Assembly (NCBI RefSeq): GCF_000724625.1
Contig: NZ_CP007139.1
Coordinates: 3,906,001-3,970,000, forward strand
Reading direction: 5' to 3'
DNA from: Fimbriimonas ginsengisoli Gsoil 348
GTDB lineage: Bacteria; Armatimonadota; Fimbriimonadia; Fimbriimonadales; Fimbriimonadaceae
Length of the DNA stretch: 64,000 nucleotides
Shown: positions 8,768 through 17,060 of the stretch, piece after piece
How the letters are laid out: every line of letters begins with the position of its first letter
Numbering within the stretch: the stretch's first letter is position 1
The notes under the pieces: model-generated
Told to the model about the DNA's origin: nothing
The model's input: the letters and a program-made list of their open reading frames with translations, nothing else
The model's database searches: none
Program-made: the position numbers and the translations under genes

Positions 8768-9709
8768 TTAGTTGCCCGAAACAGAGTCGATTCCACGAAA
8801 CATGGCCCGTAGCCGGTCGACGATCTCGGTTGGCAGGGGTGGGAGGTTGATTGCGCGCGCATTCTCCCGTAAATGGTCGATGCTTCCGGTGCCGGTCAAG
8901 ATCACGTCGAGGCCGGGTTCCCAGCGACAGAACCGGTAAGCAGCTTCGGTGACGCTGGAGGCGCCACCTTCTTTCACTAAGAAGCCGAGCGGGTCTTCGG
9001 GGTTGAAGCTCTTCGGATCGATGAGTCCTTCGGCGGCGAGCTTTGACATTAGGTCGCTAAGCGCTGCCGGATGGCTTAGGGCGCGCCGAACGGCGAACAT
9101 GCATAACATACCAACGCTCCGTTCCAAATACGGCTTCAAGGCGATTTCACGGGCCGATTGATTGAGAATGTTGAACCCGACCATGACCACGTCCCAGCAG
9201 TCGTCGCGCACGGCCAGTTTGAGCATCTCATGGGTTGGATCCGGGCCAAACGCCTCAGTGACCCCGACGAAGCGGATCTTGCCTTGGCGTTGAGAGTCTT
9301 TGAGGACCGGTACGAGGGCGTCTCGGGCGTAGTCGTAATCCTCGACTCGGGCGCCGTGAATGTGAAAGATATCGATATAGTCGGTTTGCAGTCTCTCGAG
9401 GCAGGCGTCGATTCGATTACGGTATTCGTCCGGCGTCGATCGCCGCTCCTGCCAGCCAACGCCGGCTTTGGTGGAGATTACGATCTGGTGGCGGGGCACG
9501 TCCCTTAGCCCCCGTCCGACGACTTCCTCGGTCCGATATCCTTCGGCGGTGTCGAAGAAGTTGACTCCCAAGTCGAGAGCGGCTCGAACGACGGCTTCGG
9601 CATCCACCTCGCTGCGGCCGTAAGAGAGTCCGAGGCGGCTATGGCCACCGGCTCCCAAACCGAGCCGGGAGACTCGTAAGCCGGTTCGGCCGAGCGTGGT
9701 GAAGTCCAT
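8768..9709 (-). CDS. Aldo/keto reductase
   Basis: The 313-residue protein is a TIM-barrel NADPH-dependent oxidoreductase. It shows the family N-terminus TLGRTGLRVSRLGLGAGG, the catalytic Asp/Tyr segment FFDTAEGYRTEE (near residue 52), the Lys in ISTKAG (near 82), and the His of the tetrad in IFHIHG. It resembles the L-fucose dehydrogenase or galactose dehydrogenase-like branch, but the substrate cannot be assigned. The stop/start junction with the upstream DUF5655 gene is a 1-nt TGATG overlap, so the two are co-translated. It ends against the perfect terminator at 8718-8766. Confidence 0.93.
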   Translation of the reverse strand: MDFTTLGRTGLRVSRLGLGAGGHSRLGLSYGRSEVDAEAVVRAALDLGVNFFDTAEGYRTEEVVGRGLRDVPRHQIVISTKAGVGWQERRSTPDEYRNRIDACLERLQTDYIDIFHIHGARVEDYDYARDALVPVLKDSQRQGKIRFVGVTEAFGPDPTHEMLKLAVRDDCWDVVMVGFNILNQSAREIALKPYLERSVGMLCMFAVRRALSHPAALSDLMSKLAAEGLIDPKSFNPEDPLGFLVKEGGASSVTEAAYRFCRWEPGLDVILTGTGSIDHLRENARAINLPPLPTEIVDRLRAMFRGIDSVSGN

Positions 9710-10053
9710 CAGCCGCTTGTAACCCGGGAGTAGGCTTCAGAGATCCAAGCGCGAAGCTCCTCGTCGATCTCTCCGACGTCTTTGATATCGACTTCGTTGT
9801 GGTAGCGCTTCGCGGAAACCTGCTCCGCTTTCGCTACCCGCGGTCCCGCGAGTTGGCGCGCGAGGACGAGGTTCAACCGAAGTCCGTCCTTTCGCGGATG
9901 GACTCCGAGGAAAGCGGCTCGTCCGGCCACAACGTGCAAGGAGCTCTTCTTCTCTTCGACCGAGTGGGCTCCCAAGGCATTCAAGACCGGAACGAGACTC
10001 CCGTAAATCTCGGAAGCCTTGGGGCGCCCCTCGAAGAGACTGGGAATCATCAT
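9709..10053 (-). CDS. DUF5655-like domain protein
   Basis: This 114-residue cytosolic protein resembles DUF5655 domains: an N-terminal F-EGRPKASEIYGSLVP helix, SSLHVVAGRAAFLGVHPRKDGLRLNL in the centre, and the conserved closing pattern KRYHNEVDIKDVGEIDEELRAWISEAY. The function is unknown; relatives occur alone or fused to DUF4287. Two ATGs (10053 and 10050) are possible. TAAGAT lies at 10057-10062, 6 nt before the second, with no Shine-Dalgarno, so the message may be leaderless and start at 10050. It forms a two-gene unit with the aldo-keto reductase. Confidence 0.75.
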   Translation of the reverse strand: MMIPSLFEGRPKASEIYGSLVPVLNALGAHSVEEKKSSLHVVAGRAAFLGVHPRKDGLRLNLVLARQLAGPRVAKAEQVSAKRYHNEVDIKDVGEIDEELRAWISEAYSRVTSG

Positions 10054-10081
10054 CCCATCTTACAACTCGGGGCTCAGAGTC

Positions 10082-11650
10082 TTACTTCTTTTTGGGGGTA
10101 GATCTTGGAACGACCAGGTAGACCCCTTTGTCGAGCCGGTAGGTCGCATTGCTGTTCTTGAGAAGGGTCGTCAGGGCAACGTCTAGGGTCACCTCCCGAA
10201 CAGAGACCGTCACGACGCCTTGAACCGCGGGGTCGATCGTGTAGTTCGTTGGCCTTAGCTGGAACAGCATGCGTAGAGCGGCGCGCAAATCCATGCGGTC
10301 GCACTTGAAGGTCACCGGTTTCGAGGGCGCGACATGGCCGGAGAAGGTTGGGCCGGAGAAGGGAGGAGCCGTGACCGAAGGGCCTTGGTAGGTCATTACG
10401 TACACGCCCTTCTTATTTCTAAACGTTCCGTCGATCTGTCGGAGAAGCATTTGCAAGGCGGTTTCGAACGTCACGTTTCTCAGGTCGACCGTTACCGTTC
10501 CTTTTAAGACCGGATCTATGCTGTAGCTCTTGTGCGAGTACTCACAAAGCATTTGGAGAGCAGTACGGGCGTCGTACGATTGGAACTCGGCAGAGATCAC
10601 ATCGGGGCGGCCCGCGTCCCCTGCTTCAACTCGCCCGCGGACTTCCAAAGGAGGACCCTGTTGAGGAGAAGAAGCTTCCGCGAGGTTGTACATGGGGAGG
10701 GCGCACAGGGTCACAAGGGCGAGTGCGCCAATTGCCGATTTCCGGGCGAGGGAGGGTTTCGAGTCGAAGTGTTTCATGGCATTCAATCTTCGGCGGATCG
10801 TTCGGTACGACTCGGACATCGGAAGGGCTCCGGGAACGAGCGACGGGCGCGCCACCACCGAAGCGCGCAATAACATGTCGGCGTAGGTTTGGATCGGCAC
10901 GCCGGACCATTGGGCCGTGTGCCGATCCGTAGCAGATTCGTGGTCCTGCCTCGCGCATCGAGCCGCGAGCCAAACGATGGGGTTGAAAAAGAATAGTGAC
11001 TGGACCAGCCAAATGAGACCGAGCCAACTGAGATCCCGCCGACGAACGTGGGCCAGCTCGTGCAGCAGCATGAGCTTTGCGTCGGAAGGAGAGCCGCTTT
11101 CAAGGGTCGAGGCAGGCAGCACGATCGTAGCCTTGCGACCACCGACGACCATTGGGCTCTGAATCGAGCGGCTGCAGACAAGCGCCAGTTGGTCGGCGGT
11201 TCCGGAGGCGCCTCCGAACTCTTGGAGCAAGTCAAGCAGATATGCGTCCGTCACGGGTCTCGCATGGAGGACGATATGGCCGGCGCGGAGCCGGCCCACA
11301 ATGCCCGCGCCCAACATGCCGGCGGCTCCCAGGAGCCAGAGGAGAGAGAGCGGATCGAAAGTTAGGTTCTCCGCCTTTTGAGTGATGGGAATGGGTGGGC
11401 CGCTGATCAACGGCATGCTTTCGACCACCGGAGCTTTCGCAAGGATGACTTCCGGTATTCCTGCCGGCAATAGGTGGAGGGTGATCGCGGCGAAGGGAAG
11501 CAAGCTCACGATCGGCTTAAGGAAAGCCAATCGCCAGATCCATGCCTTTGCGTTGGCGGGAATGGCCGGAGCCAGTTGAAAGATCGCCCACACCATGAGG
11601 AAGAGGAGGCTGCTTTGAAGCACCAAGGCAACAAACAGGTCACGTGTCAT
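10082..11650 (-). CDS. M56 (BlaR1/MecR1-like) membrane metallopeptidase with two C-terminal STN/secretin-like domains
   Basis: The 522-residue protein starts at the ATG at 11650, eleven bp inside the end of the repressor gene. Hydrophobic helices (about 5-30, 37-65, 100-120 and one near 230-250) flank the gluzincin motif HELAH (197-201). After a further hydrophobic segment near 340, the C-terminus does not carry a penicillin-binding sensor. Instead it has two related segments of about 70 residues: ALQMLCEYSHKSYSIDP...VTVDLRNVTFETALQ and ALRMLFQLRPTNYTIDP...VTVSVREVTLDVALT, each ending in GVY-V. These resemble the STN/secretin N-domain. By analogy with BlaR1 it senses a signal outside the membrane and cleaves BlaI-like repressor; the ligand is unknown. 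Confidence 0.88.
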   Translation of the reverse strand: MTRDLFVALVLQSSLLFLMVWAIFQLAPAIPANAKAWIWRLAFLKPIVSLLPFAAITLHLLPAGIPEVILAKAPVVESMPLISGPPIPITQKAENLTFDPLSLLWLLGAAGMLGAGIVGRLRAGHIVLHARPVTDAYLLDLLQEFGGASGTADQLALVCSRSIQSPMVVGGRKATIVLPASTLESGSPSDAKLMLLHELAHVRRRDLSWLGLIWLVQSLFFFNPIVWLAARCARQDHESATDRHTAQWSGVPIQTYADMLLRASVVARPSLVPGALPMSESYRTIRRRLNAMKHFDSKPSLARKSAIGALALVTLCALPMYNLAEASSPQQGPPLEVRGRVEAGDAGRPDVISAEFQSYDARTALQMLCEYSHKSYSIDPVLKGTVTVDLRNVTFETALQMLLRQIDGTFRNKKGVYVMTYQGPSVTAPPFSGPTFSGHVAPSKPVTFKCDRMDLRAALRMLFQLRPTNYTIDPAVQGVVTVSVREVTLDVALTTLLKNSNATYRLDKGVYLVVPRSTPKKK

Positions 11651-12029
11651 CGCGTGTTTTCTCCAAGGCTTGAACCAGTTTTCGGAGCTCTTCGAATTGC
11701 CGTTCGTCGACCTCGGTGCGACTGCCCAGGTAGGCCACCAGCGGGGCAACCGAGCCCCCCAGCACGCCATCCACGAAGTCCTCTACGAACGATTGGAGGA
11801 GCCGTTCTTTCTCCTGCGAAGGGAAATAGTGGTAGACGCCGTCCACCTTTTTCCGCGCGACAAATCCCTTCTGACGTAGTCGCTCCATCATGTTGAGGGC
11901 GGTATTCCGGGTCTGCCCCTTCGTCGCAGCGAGGTAGTCGCCAACCTCGGTGACGGATGCTCCACCGCTTTCGGCGATGAATCTCAGAACGTCGCTTTCC
12001 GACCTGCCAATGCTCGGTTTCTTCTTCAT
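11640..12029 (-). CDS. BlaI/MecI/CopY family transcriptional repressor
   Basis: The 129-residue protein has the Penicillinase_R winged helix: SESDVLRFIAESGGASVTEV, the recognition-helix region TKGQTRNTALNMMERLRQKGFV and the wing KVDGVYHYFP, followed by a C-terminal dimerisation helix (VEDFVDGVLGG-like). Family members repress their own operon and are inactivated by proteolysis by the linked M56 protein, here the next gene (11-bp overlap). Two near-identical palindromes upstream fit autoregulation. No beta-lactamase or other obvious target is adjacent, so the regulon beyond the pair is unknown. Confidence 0.93.
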   Translation of the reverse strand: MKKKPSIGRSESDVLRFIAESGGASVTEVGDYLAATKGQTRNTALNMMERLRQKGFVARKKVDGVYHYFPSQEKERLLQSFVEDFVDGVLGGSVAPLVAYLGSRTEVDERQFEELRKLVQALEKTRDDT

Positions 12030-12035
12030 TTGCTT

Positions 12036-12085
12036 ACCGACAATTGTCGTTGCATGATCTTACAGCAGAAACGACAAATGTCGGT
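12036..12085 (-). promoter_or_regulatory. Repressor operator pair and promoter of the BlaI/M56 operon
   Basis: ACCGACAATTGTCGTT (12036-12051) and AACGACAAATGTCGGT (12070-12085) match 15 of 16 positions when one is reverse-complemented. Their cores, CGACAATTGTCG (12038-12049) and CGACAAATGTCG (12072-12083), are palindromic, with centres 34 bp apart, about three helical turns. A minus-strand -10 candidate TAAGAT lies at 12057-12062, so one operator falls between -35 and -10 and the other near the transcription start. The GACA/TGTC half sites resemble MecI/BlaI ACA/TGT half sites. Confidence 0.85.
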
Positions 12086-12169
12086 AGAGTTTTTTGAGTG
12101 GTGGTTGGTTTGTGAATCGGGAGGATTGGAGAGGCGGCGAGGCTGCCGGGCGTATCCTGTAAGGGAACG

Positions 12170-14428
12170 ATGAGAAAGGTTAAGAGCGGCGGGGGTTGGC
12201 AGGCGGTGCGGTATGGGCTGCGGAAGGCTCAGGAACTGGGGCCTCTGCGATTCTATCGGGCGTTAAGCTCGCGGAACGCTTGCAAAACCTGCGCGCTCGG
12301 CATGGGCGGGCAGCTTGGTGGGATGCGAAACGAAGCCGGACGCTTTCCCGAGGTCTGCAAGAAGTCGTTCCAGGCGATGGCGGCGGACATGCAGGGCCGC
12401 ATCGAGCCGCGCTTTTTTGAGACCTACTCTATCGATCAGCTCAAGGGGCTTTCTTCCCGGGAGTTGGAAATGTGCGGACGGATCGTCGATCCGCTCATCG
12501 CCGGCCCGGGCGATACTCACTACCGGGTGGCGACCTGGGACGAGGCTCTCGACCTGATCGGAGGCAGACTCAAGGACGCGCCGCCGGAGCGGAGCTTCTT
12601 CTATTGCAGCGGGCGCAGCTCCAACGAAGCGGGCTTCCTGCTGAATCTGCTGGCTCGCGCCTACGGTACGAACCATATCAGCAACTGCTCGTACTACTGC
12701 CACCAAGCGAGCGGTGTCGGGCTCACCGATTCATTAGGCACCGGAACGAGCACCGTTGCTTTAGAGGACGTCGAGCACTGCGACATGCTGTTCCTCATCG
12801 GTGGCAATCCGGCATCGAACCACCCGAGACTGATGACGCTTCTGATGAAGCTGAGAAGCCGGGGCGGCAAGGTCATCGTCGTCAATCCGGTCAAGGAGAC
12901 GGGGCTCGTCAACTTCAAAGTACCGTCCAACGTCGTCAGCATGTTGTTCGGAACGGAGATCGCCTCGGGGTACTTGCAGCCGACGATCGGCGGCGACATC
13001 GCGCTATTCGCCGGGATGGCTAAGCGGCTTATCGAGCGCGACGCGGTATCCAAGGAGTACATCTCCGAACACACCTTGCGCTACGAAGAGGTGCGGCAAT
13101 ACGTCGCCTCGCTCACGTGGGAGGAGGTAGAGGCGGCAAGCGGCCTCAGCCGCGCGCAGGTTCAAGACGTTGCCGATCAGTATGCGAAGTCCAAACGGGC
13201 GATCTTCAGTTGGACGATGGGGATCACTCACCACGAGCACGGGGTCGAAAATGTCCAGTGGATCGTCAACCTCGCCCTCTTGCGTGGGATGATCGGCAAG
13301 GACGGAGCCGGAGTTATGCCGATACGCGGCCATAGCAACGTTCAGGGTCTCGGCTCGGTCGGAGTCAGCCCCATTCTGAAGAAGGCGGCGTTGGAGCGAC
13401 TGGAGACGATCGGTCTTAAGTCGCCGGATTTCAGCGGCCACGATACGCTCGCGGCCATGGAAGCGGGTGAGCGAGGCGAAATGGACTTCGGCCTGTGCCT
13501 AGGCGGCAATCTCTACGGCGCTAATCCCGACTCCAACTTCGCGGCGAAATCGCTGGGTCAGCTCGAAGTGTTGGTCTACATGAACACGACCCTTAACACG
13601 GGCCACGCGCACGGGTTAGGGAAGACGACCGTCATCCTTCCGGTGTTGGCGCGCGACGAAGAGCCGCAGAGCACGACCCAGGAGTCGATGTTCAACTACG
13701 TGCGATTAAGCGACGGAGGCCCGGCGCGGCATGAGGGGCCAAGGAGCGAAGTTGCCGTTCTGGCCGATATCGCCTTCCGAGCGCTCGGCGAGGGCGGTCC
13801 GCTGGACTGGTCGAAGCTCCATGACCACGACGAGATCCGGAAGCTCATTGCCCGCTTGGTCCCGGGATTTGAGGAGCTCGAGTCGATCGGCGAGACGAAG
13901 CGCGAATTTCACATCCCCGGCCGCATTTTGCACGAGCCGAAGTTCCCGACCCCGAGCGGTCGGGCACTGTTCCGGGCTCATCCAATCCCGAAGAATGCTC
14001 CGCTAGGAGAGCGGCAGCTTCGGCTGATGACGGTGCGCTCCGAAGGGCAGTTCAACTCGGTGGTGTACGAGGAACAGGACATCTATCGGGGTCAGGAGCG
14101 GCGCGACGTGATCCTGATGAACGCGCGAGATATCGAGCGGTTAGACCTCCATGCCGATCAACCGGTGACGGTGCGGAACGAGGTCGGCACGATGCGAAAC
14201 ATCGTGGTCCGACCGTTCGATATCGCGGAGGGCTGCGCGCTGATGTACTACCCAGAGGCGAATGTCTTGGTCCCGCGCAAGACGGATCCCCGGTCCCGAA
14301 CCCCTGCGTTCAAGGCGGCGGTGGTCACGGTCGAGCCGAGCACGTTCGGGACGATGTTCGAGCTGATCCGACCCGGCACGTTGACGTCGCACCAAGCTTC
14401 GTCGCGGGATCGGATGAAGTCTTGCTAG
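12170..14428 (+). CDS. FdhF/YdeP family molybdopterin oxidoreductase
   Basis: The 752-residue protein belongs to the formate-dehydrogenase-like YdeP branch of the Mo-bisPGD (DMSO reductase) superfamily. N-terminal NACKTCALGMGG (36-47) has only two Cys, so the four-Cys Fe-S motif of classical formate dehydrogenases is not seen. NCSYYCHQASGVGL (172-185) aligns by eye with the Sec/Cys-His segment of E. coli FdhF, putting C177-H178 at the metal-ligand position. Further pterin-binding segments are LIGGNPASNHPR, the QGLGSVGV region and RSEGQFNSVVYEE at the C-terminal molydopterin-binding domain. AAGGGA precedes the ATG. In E. coli YdeP has been linked to acid resistance; the substrate here is unknown. 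No redox partner gene is adjacent. Confidence 0.9.
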   Translation: MRKVKSGGGWQAVRYGLRKAQELGPLRFYRALSSRNACKTCALGMGGQLGGMRNEAGRFPEVCKKSFQAMAADMQGRIEPRFFETYSIDQLKGLSSRELEMCGRIVDPLIAGPGDTHYRVATWDEALDLIGGRLKDAPPERSFFYCSGRSSNEAGFLLNLLARAYGTNHISNCSYYCHQASGVGLTDSLGTGTSTVALEDVEHCDMLFLIGGNPASNHPRLMTLLMKLRSRGGKVIVVNPVKETGLVNFKVPSNVVSMLFGTEIASGYLQPTIGGDIALFAGMAKRLIERDAVSKEYISEHTLRYEEVRQYVASLTWEEVEAASGLSRAQVQDVADQYAKSKRAIFSWTMGITHHEHGVENVQWIVNLALLRGMIGKDGAGVMPIRGHSNVQGLGSVGVSPILKKAALERLETIGLKSPDFSGHDTLAAMEAGERGEMDFGLCLGGNLYGANPDSNFAAKSLGQLEVLVYMNTTLNTGHAHGLGKTTVILPVLARDEEPQSTTQESMFNYVRLSDGGPARHEGPRSEVAVLADIAFRALGEGGPLDWSKLHDHDEIRKLIARLVPGFEELESIGETKREFHIPGRILHEPKFPTPSGRALFRAHPIPKNAPLGERQLRLMTVRSEGQFNSVVYEEQDIYRGQERRDVILMNARDIERLDLHADQPVTVRNEVGTMRNIVVRPFDIAEGCALMYYPEANVLVPRKTDPRSRTPAFKAAVVTVEPSTFGTMFELIRPGTLTSHQASSRDRMKSC

Positions 14429-14490
14429 TTTTGTAGCGGACAGCGGGGACGTTTCGGCTCTTCCAAGTCCCAATTTGCCGGAGGAGGATC

Positions 14491-14515
14491 ACGCAAAGGC
14501 GCGAAGACGCAAAGG
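14491..14515. repeat. ACGCAAAG-type tandem oligonucleotide repeat
   Basis: ACGCAAAGG-CGCGAAG-ACGCAAAGG is a short run of near-identical units in the 180-bp gap after the YdeP gene. Similar runs are scattered in intergenic DNA of many environmental bacteria; no function is known. A small stem TTAGAC/GTCTAA follows at 14545-14559. Confidence 0.6.
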
Positions 14516-14572
14516 ATCCTCGCCCGGGAGTTAGGCTCGGGGGATTAGACTCCGTCTAACCACGGTTTATGG

Positions 14573-14603
14573 GGCGCCTCCTCTCCCGAAGACAGGAGGC
14601 GCC
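14573..14603 (-). terminator. Hairpin downstream of GH44 gene 1
   Basis: GGCGCCTCCT (14573-14582) and AGGAGGCGCC (14594-14603) form a perfect 10-bp stem with an 11-nt loop, 8 bp beyond the stop of the minus-strand GH44 gene. There is no strong T-run, so it may act as an mRNA-stabilising or weak terminator hairpin, and may also face YdeP transcription from the other side. Confidence 0.6.
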
Positions 14604-14610
14604 GGGCGCA

Positions 14611-16695
14611 TTACCAACTGACTGCGTCGATGTAGCAGGTGGTAGTGGAGGTGGCGTTGGTGGTGAACTGGCAACCCAATTGGTACATTGGGTTTACCGC
14701 GTTGGCGGGGACAGCGACGGTGATCGTGTTCCAGCCCCCCTTGGTAAGGGTCGAGATGTCCTTCCAGGTACCGGACCAAGTCCAACCACCGCTCGCGCCT
14801 TGTTGGACGTACGGTTGAATGGAAGTGATCGAGCTGGTGGCCGGGATCCACACGTGGAAGGTGACCGTGCTGCCGGCGGCAACCGTTGGGCCGCCAACGA
14901 ACGCGTTGCCGGTGCCCGCCGCCCCATTGATATTTACGGCGAGAGAGTGGGTTCCGGCGAAGTGTTGGGTTGTGGACCAAGAGACGGACGCGACCGGGAC
15001 TCCGCTCGATGTCCAGCCCTGAGTATTCGACTCGAAGTCGTACTGGGGGCCGCTCGCCGTCGATTTGGCGATGACGTAAAGAGTGACGCTCTGCGCGGGC
15101 ACTGTCGCGGAGAGGGAGTTGCCGCTCAACGTGGCATTCGCCAGATGGTTAATCGAGGTTTGGGTCGCCGATGAAATCTGCCACACCGTGGCCGTACCGC
15201 TGGGTGTGAAGTTCGACAGGTCGATCCTAATCGGCGCGCTCGAGCCGAGCTTGTTGACGACCATCACCGTGGTTGCGCCGTCCGAAGTTCGCTGGGAGGC
15301 AAACGCGGACAGGTTATCCGGGTTCGGGACGGTGCACGAGACGCTCGTTTCGCCAAAGGTCGACTTCGATCCATCGTAGTTTCGATAGATCTTCATCGCA
15401 AGGTACGTCGGACAGTTGGTCGCCGGCGTCGTCCACCGGGTCGCCATGTCGAGTCCTTCGCGGCCGAAGATGCCGAAGATGTCGGCTTGGGCGGTGGCGC
15501 CGTTTAGCTGGGCTTCGTCGCCCCAGTTGTATTCGGTAATCGCCGTTTGGAGACCCGGGTAGTAGGTGCTAACCCAGGACTTCATGCGCGGGATGAGCTG
15601 CACATTGGAGTTGATCCAAGAAGTGTCGACGTAGCTAGGATCCCATAGGGAGCGAGTCGACCGGTTTCGAATCGTTCGCATAGCGGCAGAGTCGTCGTTG
15701 CTGAATTCGCCCTGCTGCGGGTAGTAGTGGAGGCTGAAGACGTTTAGAAGCTGCTTGCCCGAGCTGGTCTGGTACGCCTTCAACTGCTGCAGCAGCCAGG
15801 GAATATGGTCCATGTTGCCGTGGGCGCTTTTATCGGGGAAGGGGCCGCCCCAGCCGTGCGTGTTCGCCCAGGCGGCGTCGCTTCCGCTATAGAAGTAGCC
15901 GGTCCAACCCCACTCCTCCGGTCCAACGATCTGGGCGTTGGCATCCGCGTTGCGGATTGCGAGGGCGTAGGTCTTGTAGAGGTTGAGGATTTCGTCGTAC
16001 GTCTCGCCGGCCGGATGGACGTCGCGGTGGGTGCTGTTCCAGAGCGCCGGCTCGTTGTCCATGATGTAGTACTTGACTCCGCCGGCACTCGAGGAGCCCC
16101 AGGTGGCGATCAGGTGGTTTACCCACGCGGTCTGGGTGGCTACGCTGTTCGCCACATTCGCGTCGAGAGGATTATTCCCGGTGATGTAAGGATTGCCGGA
16201 GGCGGTGCTGATGCCGTTTCCCGAGTCTGGATTGAAGGAGTCGTAGGCGGTTTGATTGCCGTACTTCGCCTTTGAGAACGACCAGAGCTTATTCCTTCCC
16301 GATGCTAGATTGGCGATGTAGGGAACCATAGGAATCGTAATCAACGCTTGCGCGCCGGCGGTTTTGGCGGTGGAGAAGAAGGTGTCTCCTCGCTCGCCCG
16401 CCACCGCGCTTGTGTCGGCGATGCTTTGGAAGAACCAGTCGCTCCCGCGATTGTCCGCGTTCAGATTCCAGTTGTAGCGGCTGGAGTTATTTCCTCCATA
16501 CCGGTTGACCGGACAGTTCAGATCGGGAAGTTGGGCGGCCGTCGCGTAGGCGGTGCCGTAGATGTTCGGATTGATCGCTTTGCGGTTCCCCGTGACGTTT
16601 ACCGTGATTACGGTTTGAGCAATTGCGGCGAAGGGAACTGCGGTCGCCAGGGAGGCGAGGGCAAGGCGAAGTAAAGGACTAGACGTACCTGTCAT
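14611..16695 (-). CDS. Secreted GH44 family glycosidase with C-terminal accessory domain (copy 1)
   Basis: The 694-residue protein starts at the ATG at 16695, which gives a Sec signal peptide (LLRLALASLATAVPFAAIAQ). The catalytic domain has the GH44 pattern: NPNIYGTAYA, VNRYGGNNSSRYNWNLNADN and SDWFFQS. The presumed acid/base is E215 in IMDNEPALWN and the nucleophile E388 in AITEYNWGDE. GH44 enzymes cut beta-1,4-glucans and xyloglucan in the periplasm or outside the cell. After a beta-sandwich region, a terminal domain (about 555-694, from GPQYDFESNTQGW) looks like a carbohydrate-binding module and ends ATSTTTCYIDAVSW. It is a close paralogue of the gene at 17061-19142. Confidence 0.93.
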   Translation of the reverse strand: MTGTSSPLLRLALASLATAVPFAAIAQTVITVNVTGNRKAINPNIYGTAYATAAQLPDLNCPVNRYGGNNSSRYNWNLNADNRGSDWFFQSIADTSAVAGERGDTFFSTAKTAGAQALITIPMVPYIANLASGRNKLWSFSKAKYGNQTAYDSFNPDSGNGISTASGNPYITGNNPLDANVANSVATQTAWVNHLIATWGSSSAGGVKYYIMDNEPALWNSTHRDVHPAGETYDEILNLYKTYALAIRNADANAQIVGPEEWGWTGYFYSGSDAAWANTHGWGGPFPDKSAHGNMDHIPWLLQQLKAYQTSSGKQLLNVFSLHYYPQQGEFSNDDSAAMRTIRNRSTRSLWDPSYVDTSWINSNVQLIPRMKSWVSTYYPGLQTAITEYNWGDEAQLNGATAQADIFGIFGREGLDMATRWTTPATNCPTYLAMKIYRNYDGSKSTFGETSVSCTVPNPDNLSAFASQRTSDGATTVMVVNKLGSSAPIRIDLSNFTPSGTATVWQISSATQTSINHLANATLSGNSLSATVPAQSVTLYVIAKSTASGPQYDFESNTQGWTSSGVPVASVSWSTTQHFAGTHSLAVNINGAAGTGNAFVGGPTVAAGSTVTFHVWIPATSSITSIQPYVQQGASGGWTWSGTWKDISTLTKGGWNTITVAVPANAVNPMYQLGCQFTTNATSTTTCYIDAVSW

Positions 16696-16799
16696 CACAA
16701 CATATCTCCATCGATACGGTCGGCCATCGAGCCGACATTGCAAAGGCATGCGACGTTAGGGAGGGCGCTCTCCCCTGCGTCGAGACGACGAACAAAACC

Positions 16800-16837
16800 A
16801 TCATATCGCGATTCTTGCTAAATCTAATCGATTAGAT
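16800..16837 (-). promoter_or_regulatory. Palindromic operator over the -35 of GH44 gene 1
   Basis: ATCTAATCGATTAGAT (16822-16837) is a perfect 16-bp palindrome with a central CG. Read on the minus strand, ATTAGA from its half (16823-16828) lies exactly 17 bp before TATGAT (16800-16805), a good -10. The palindrome therefore overlaps the presumed -35 element. Central-CG palindromes are typical of LacI-family operators. A near copy sits in the same geometry before GH44 gene 2. Confidence 0.75.
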
Positions 16838-16967
16838 GCAGTGGTCCGGACATTTTTGGGGCGGCGGTTAAGTTGAACGTGAAAGCTTGGAAGCGACGGG
16901 GGCGGTTGTGGCTTTCCCGACCCGGGAAACAGAAGACTTTCACACGGGCGGGATGGTTGTGGGGGTC

Positions 16968-17037
16968 ATCGGCTGGGAGCCGATGCTACGTTTACACGAC
17001 CAGGATGGTCGTGATACACATGGGCTGGAAGCCCATG
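16968..17037. repeat. Cluster of three mini-palindromes
   Basis: Within the roughly 360-bp gap between the GH44 genes lie three short stems: ATCGGCT/AGCCGAT (16968-16984), CACGACCA/TGGTCGTG (16995-17013) and CATGGGCT/AGCCCATG (17019-17037), joined by TGCTACG- or TGCCACG-type spacers. They are downstream of GH44 gene 2. Similar mini-palindromes occur at 20661-20703. They look like dispersed intergenic repeats that may act as terminators. Confidence 0.7.
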
Positions 17038-17060
17038 CCACGTTGACTGGGGGATTCGGG

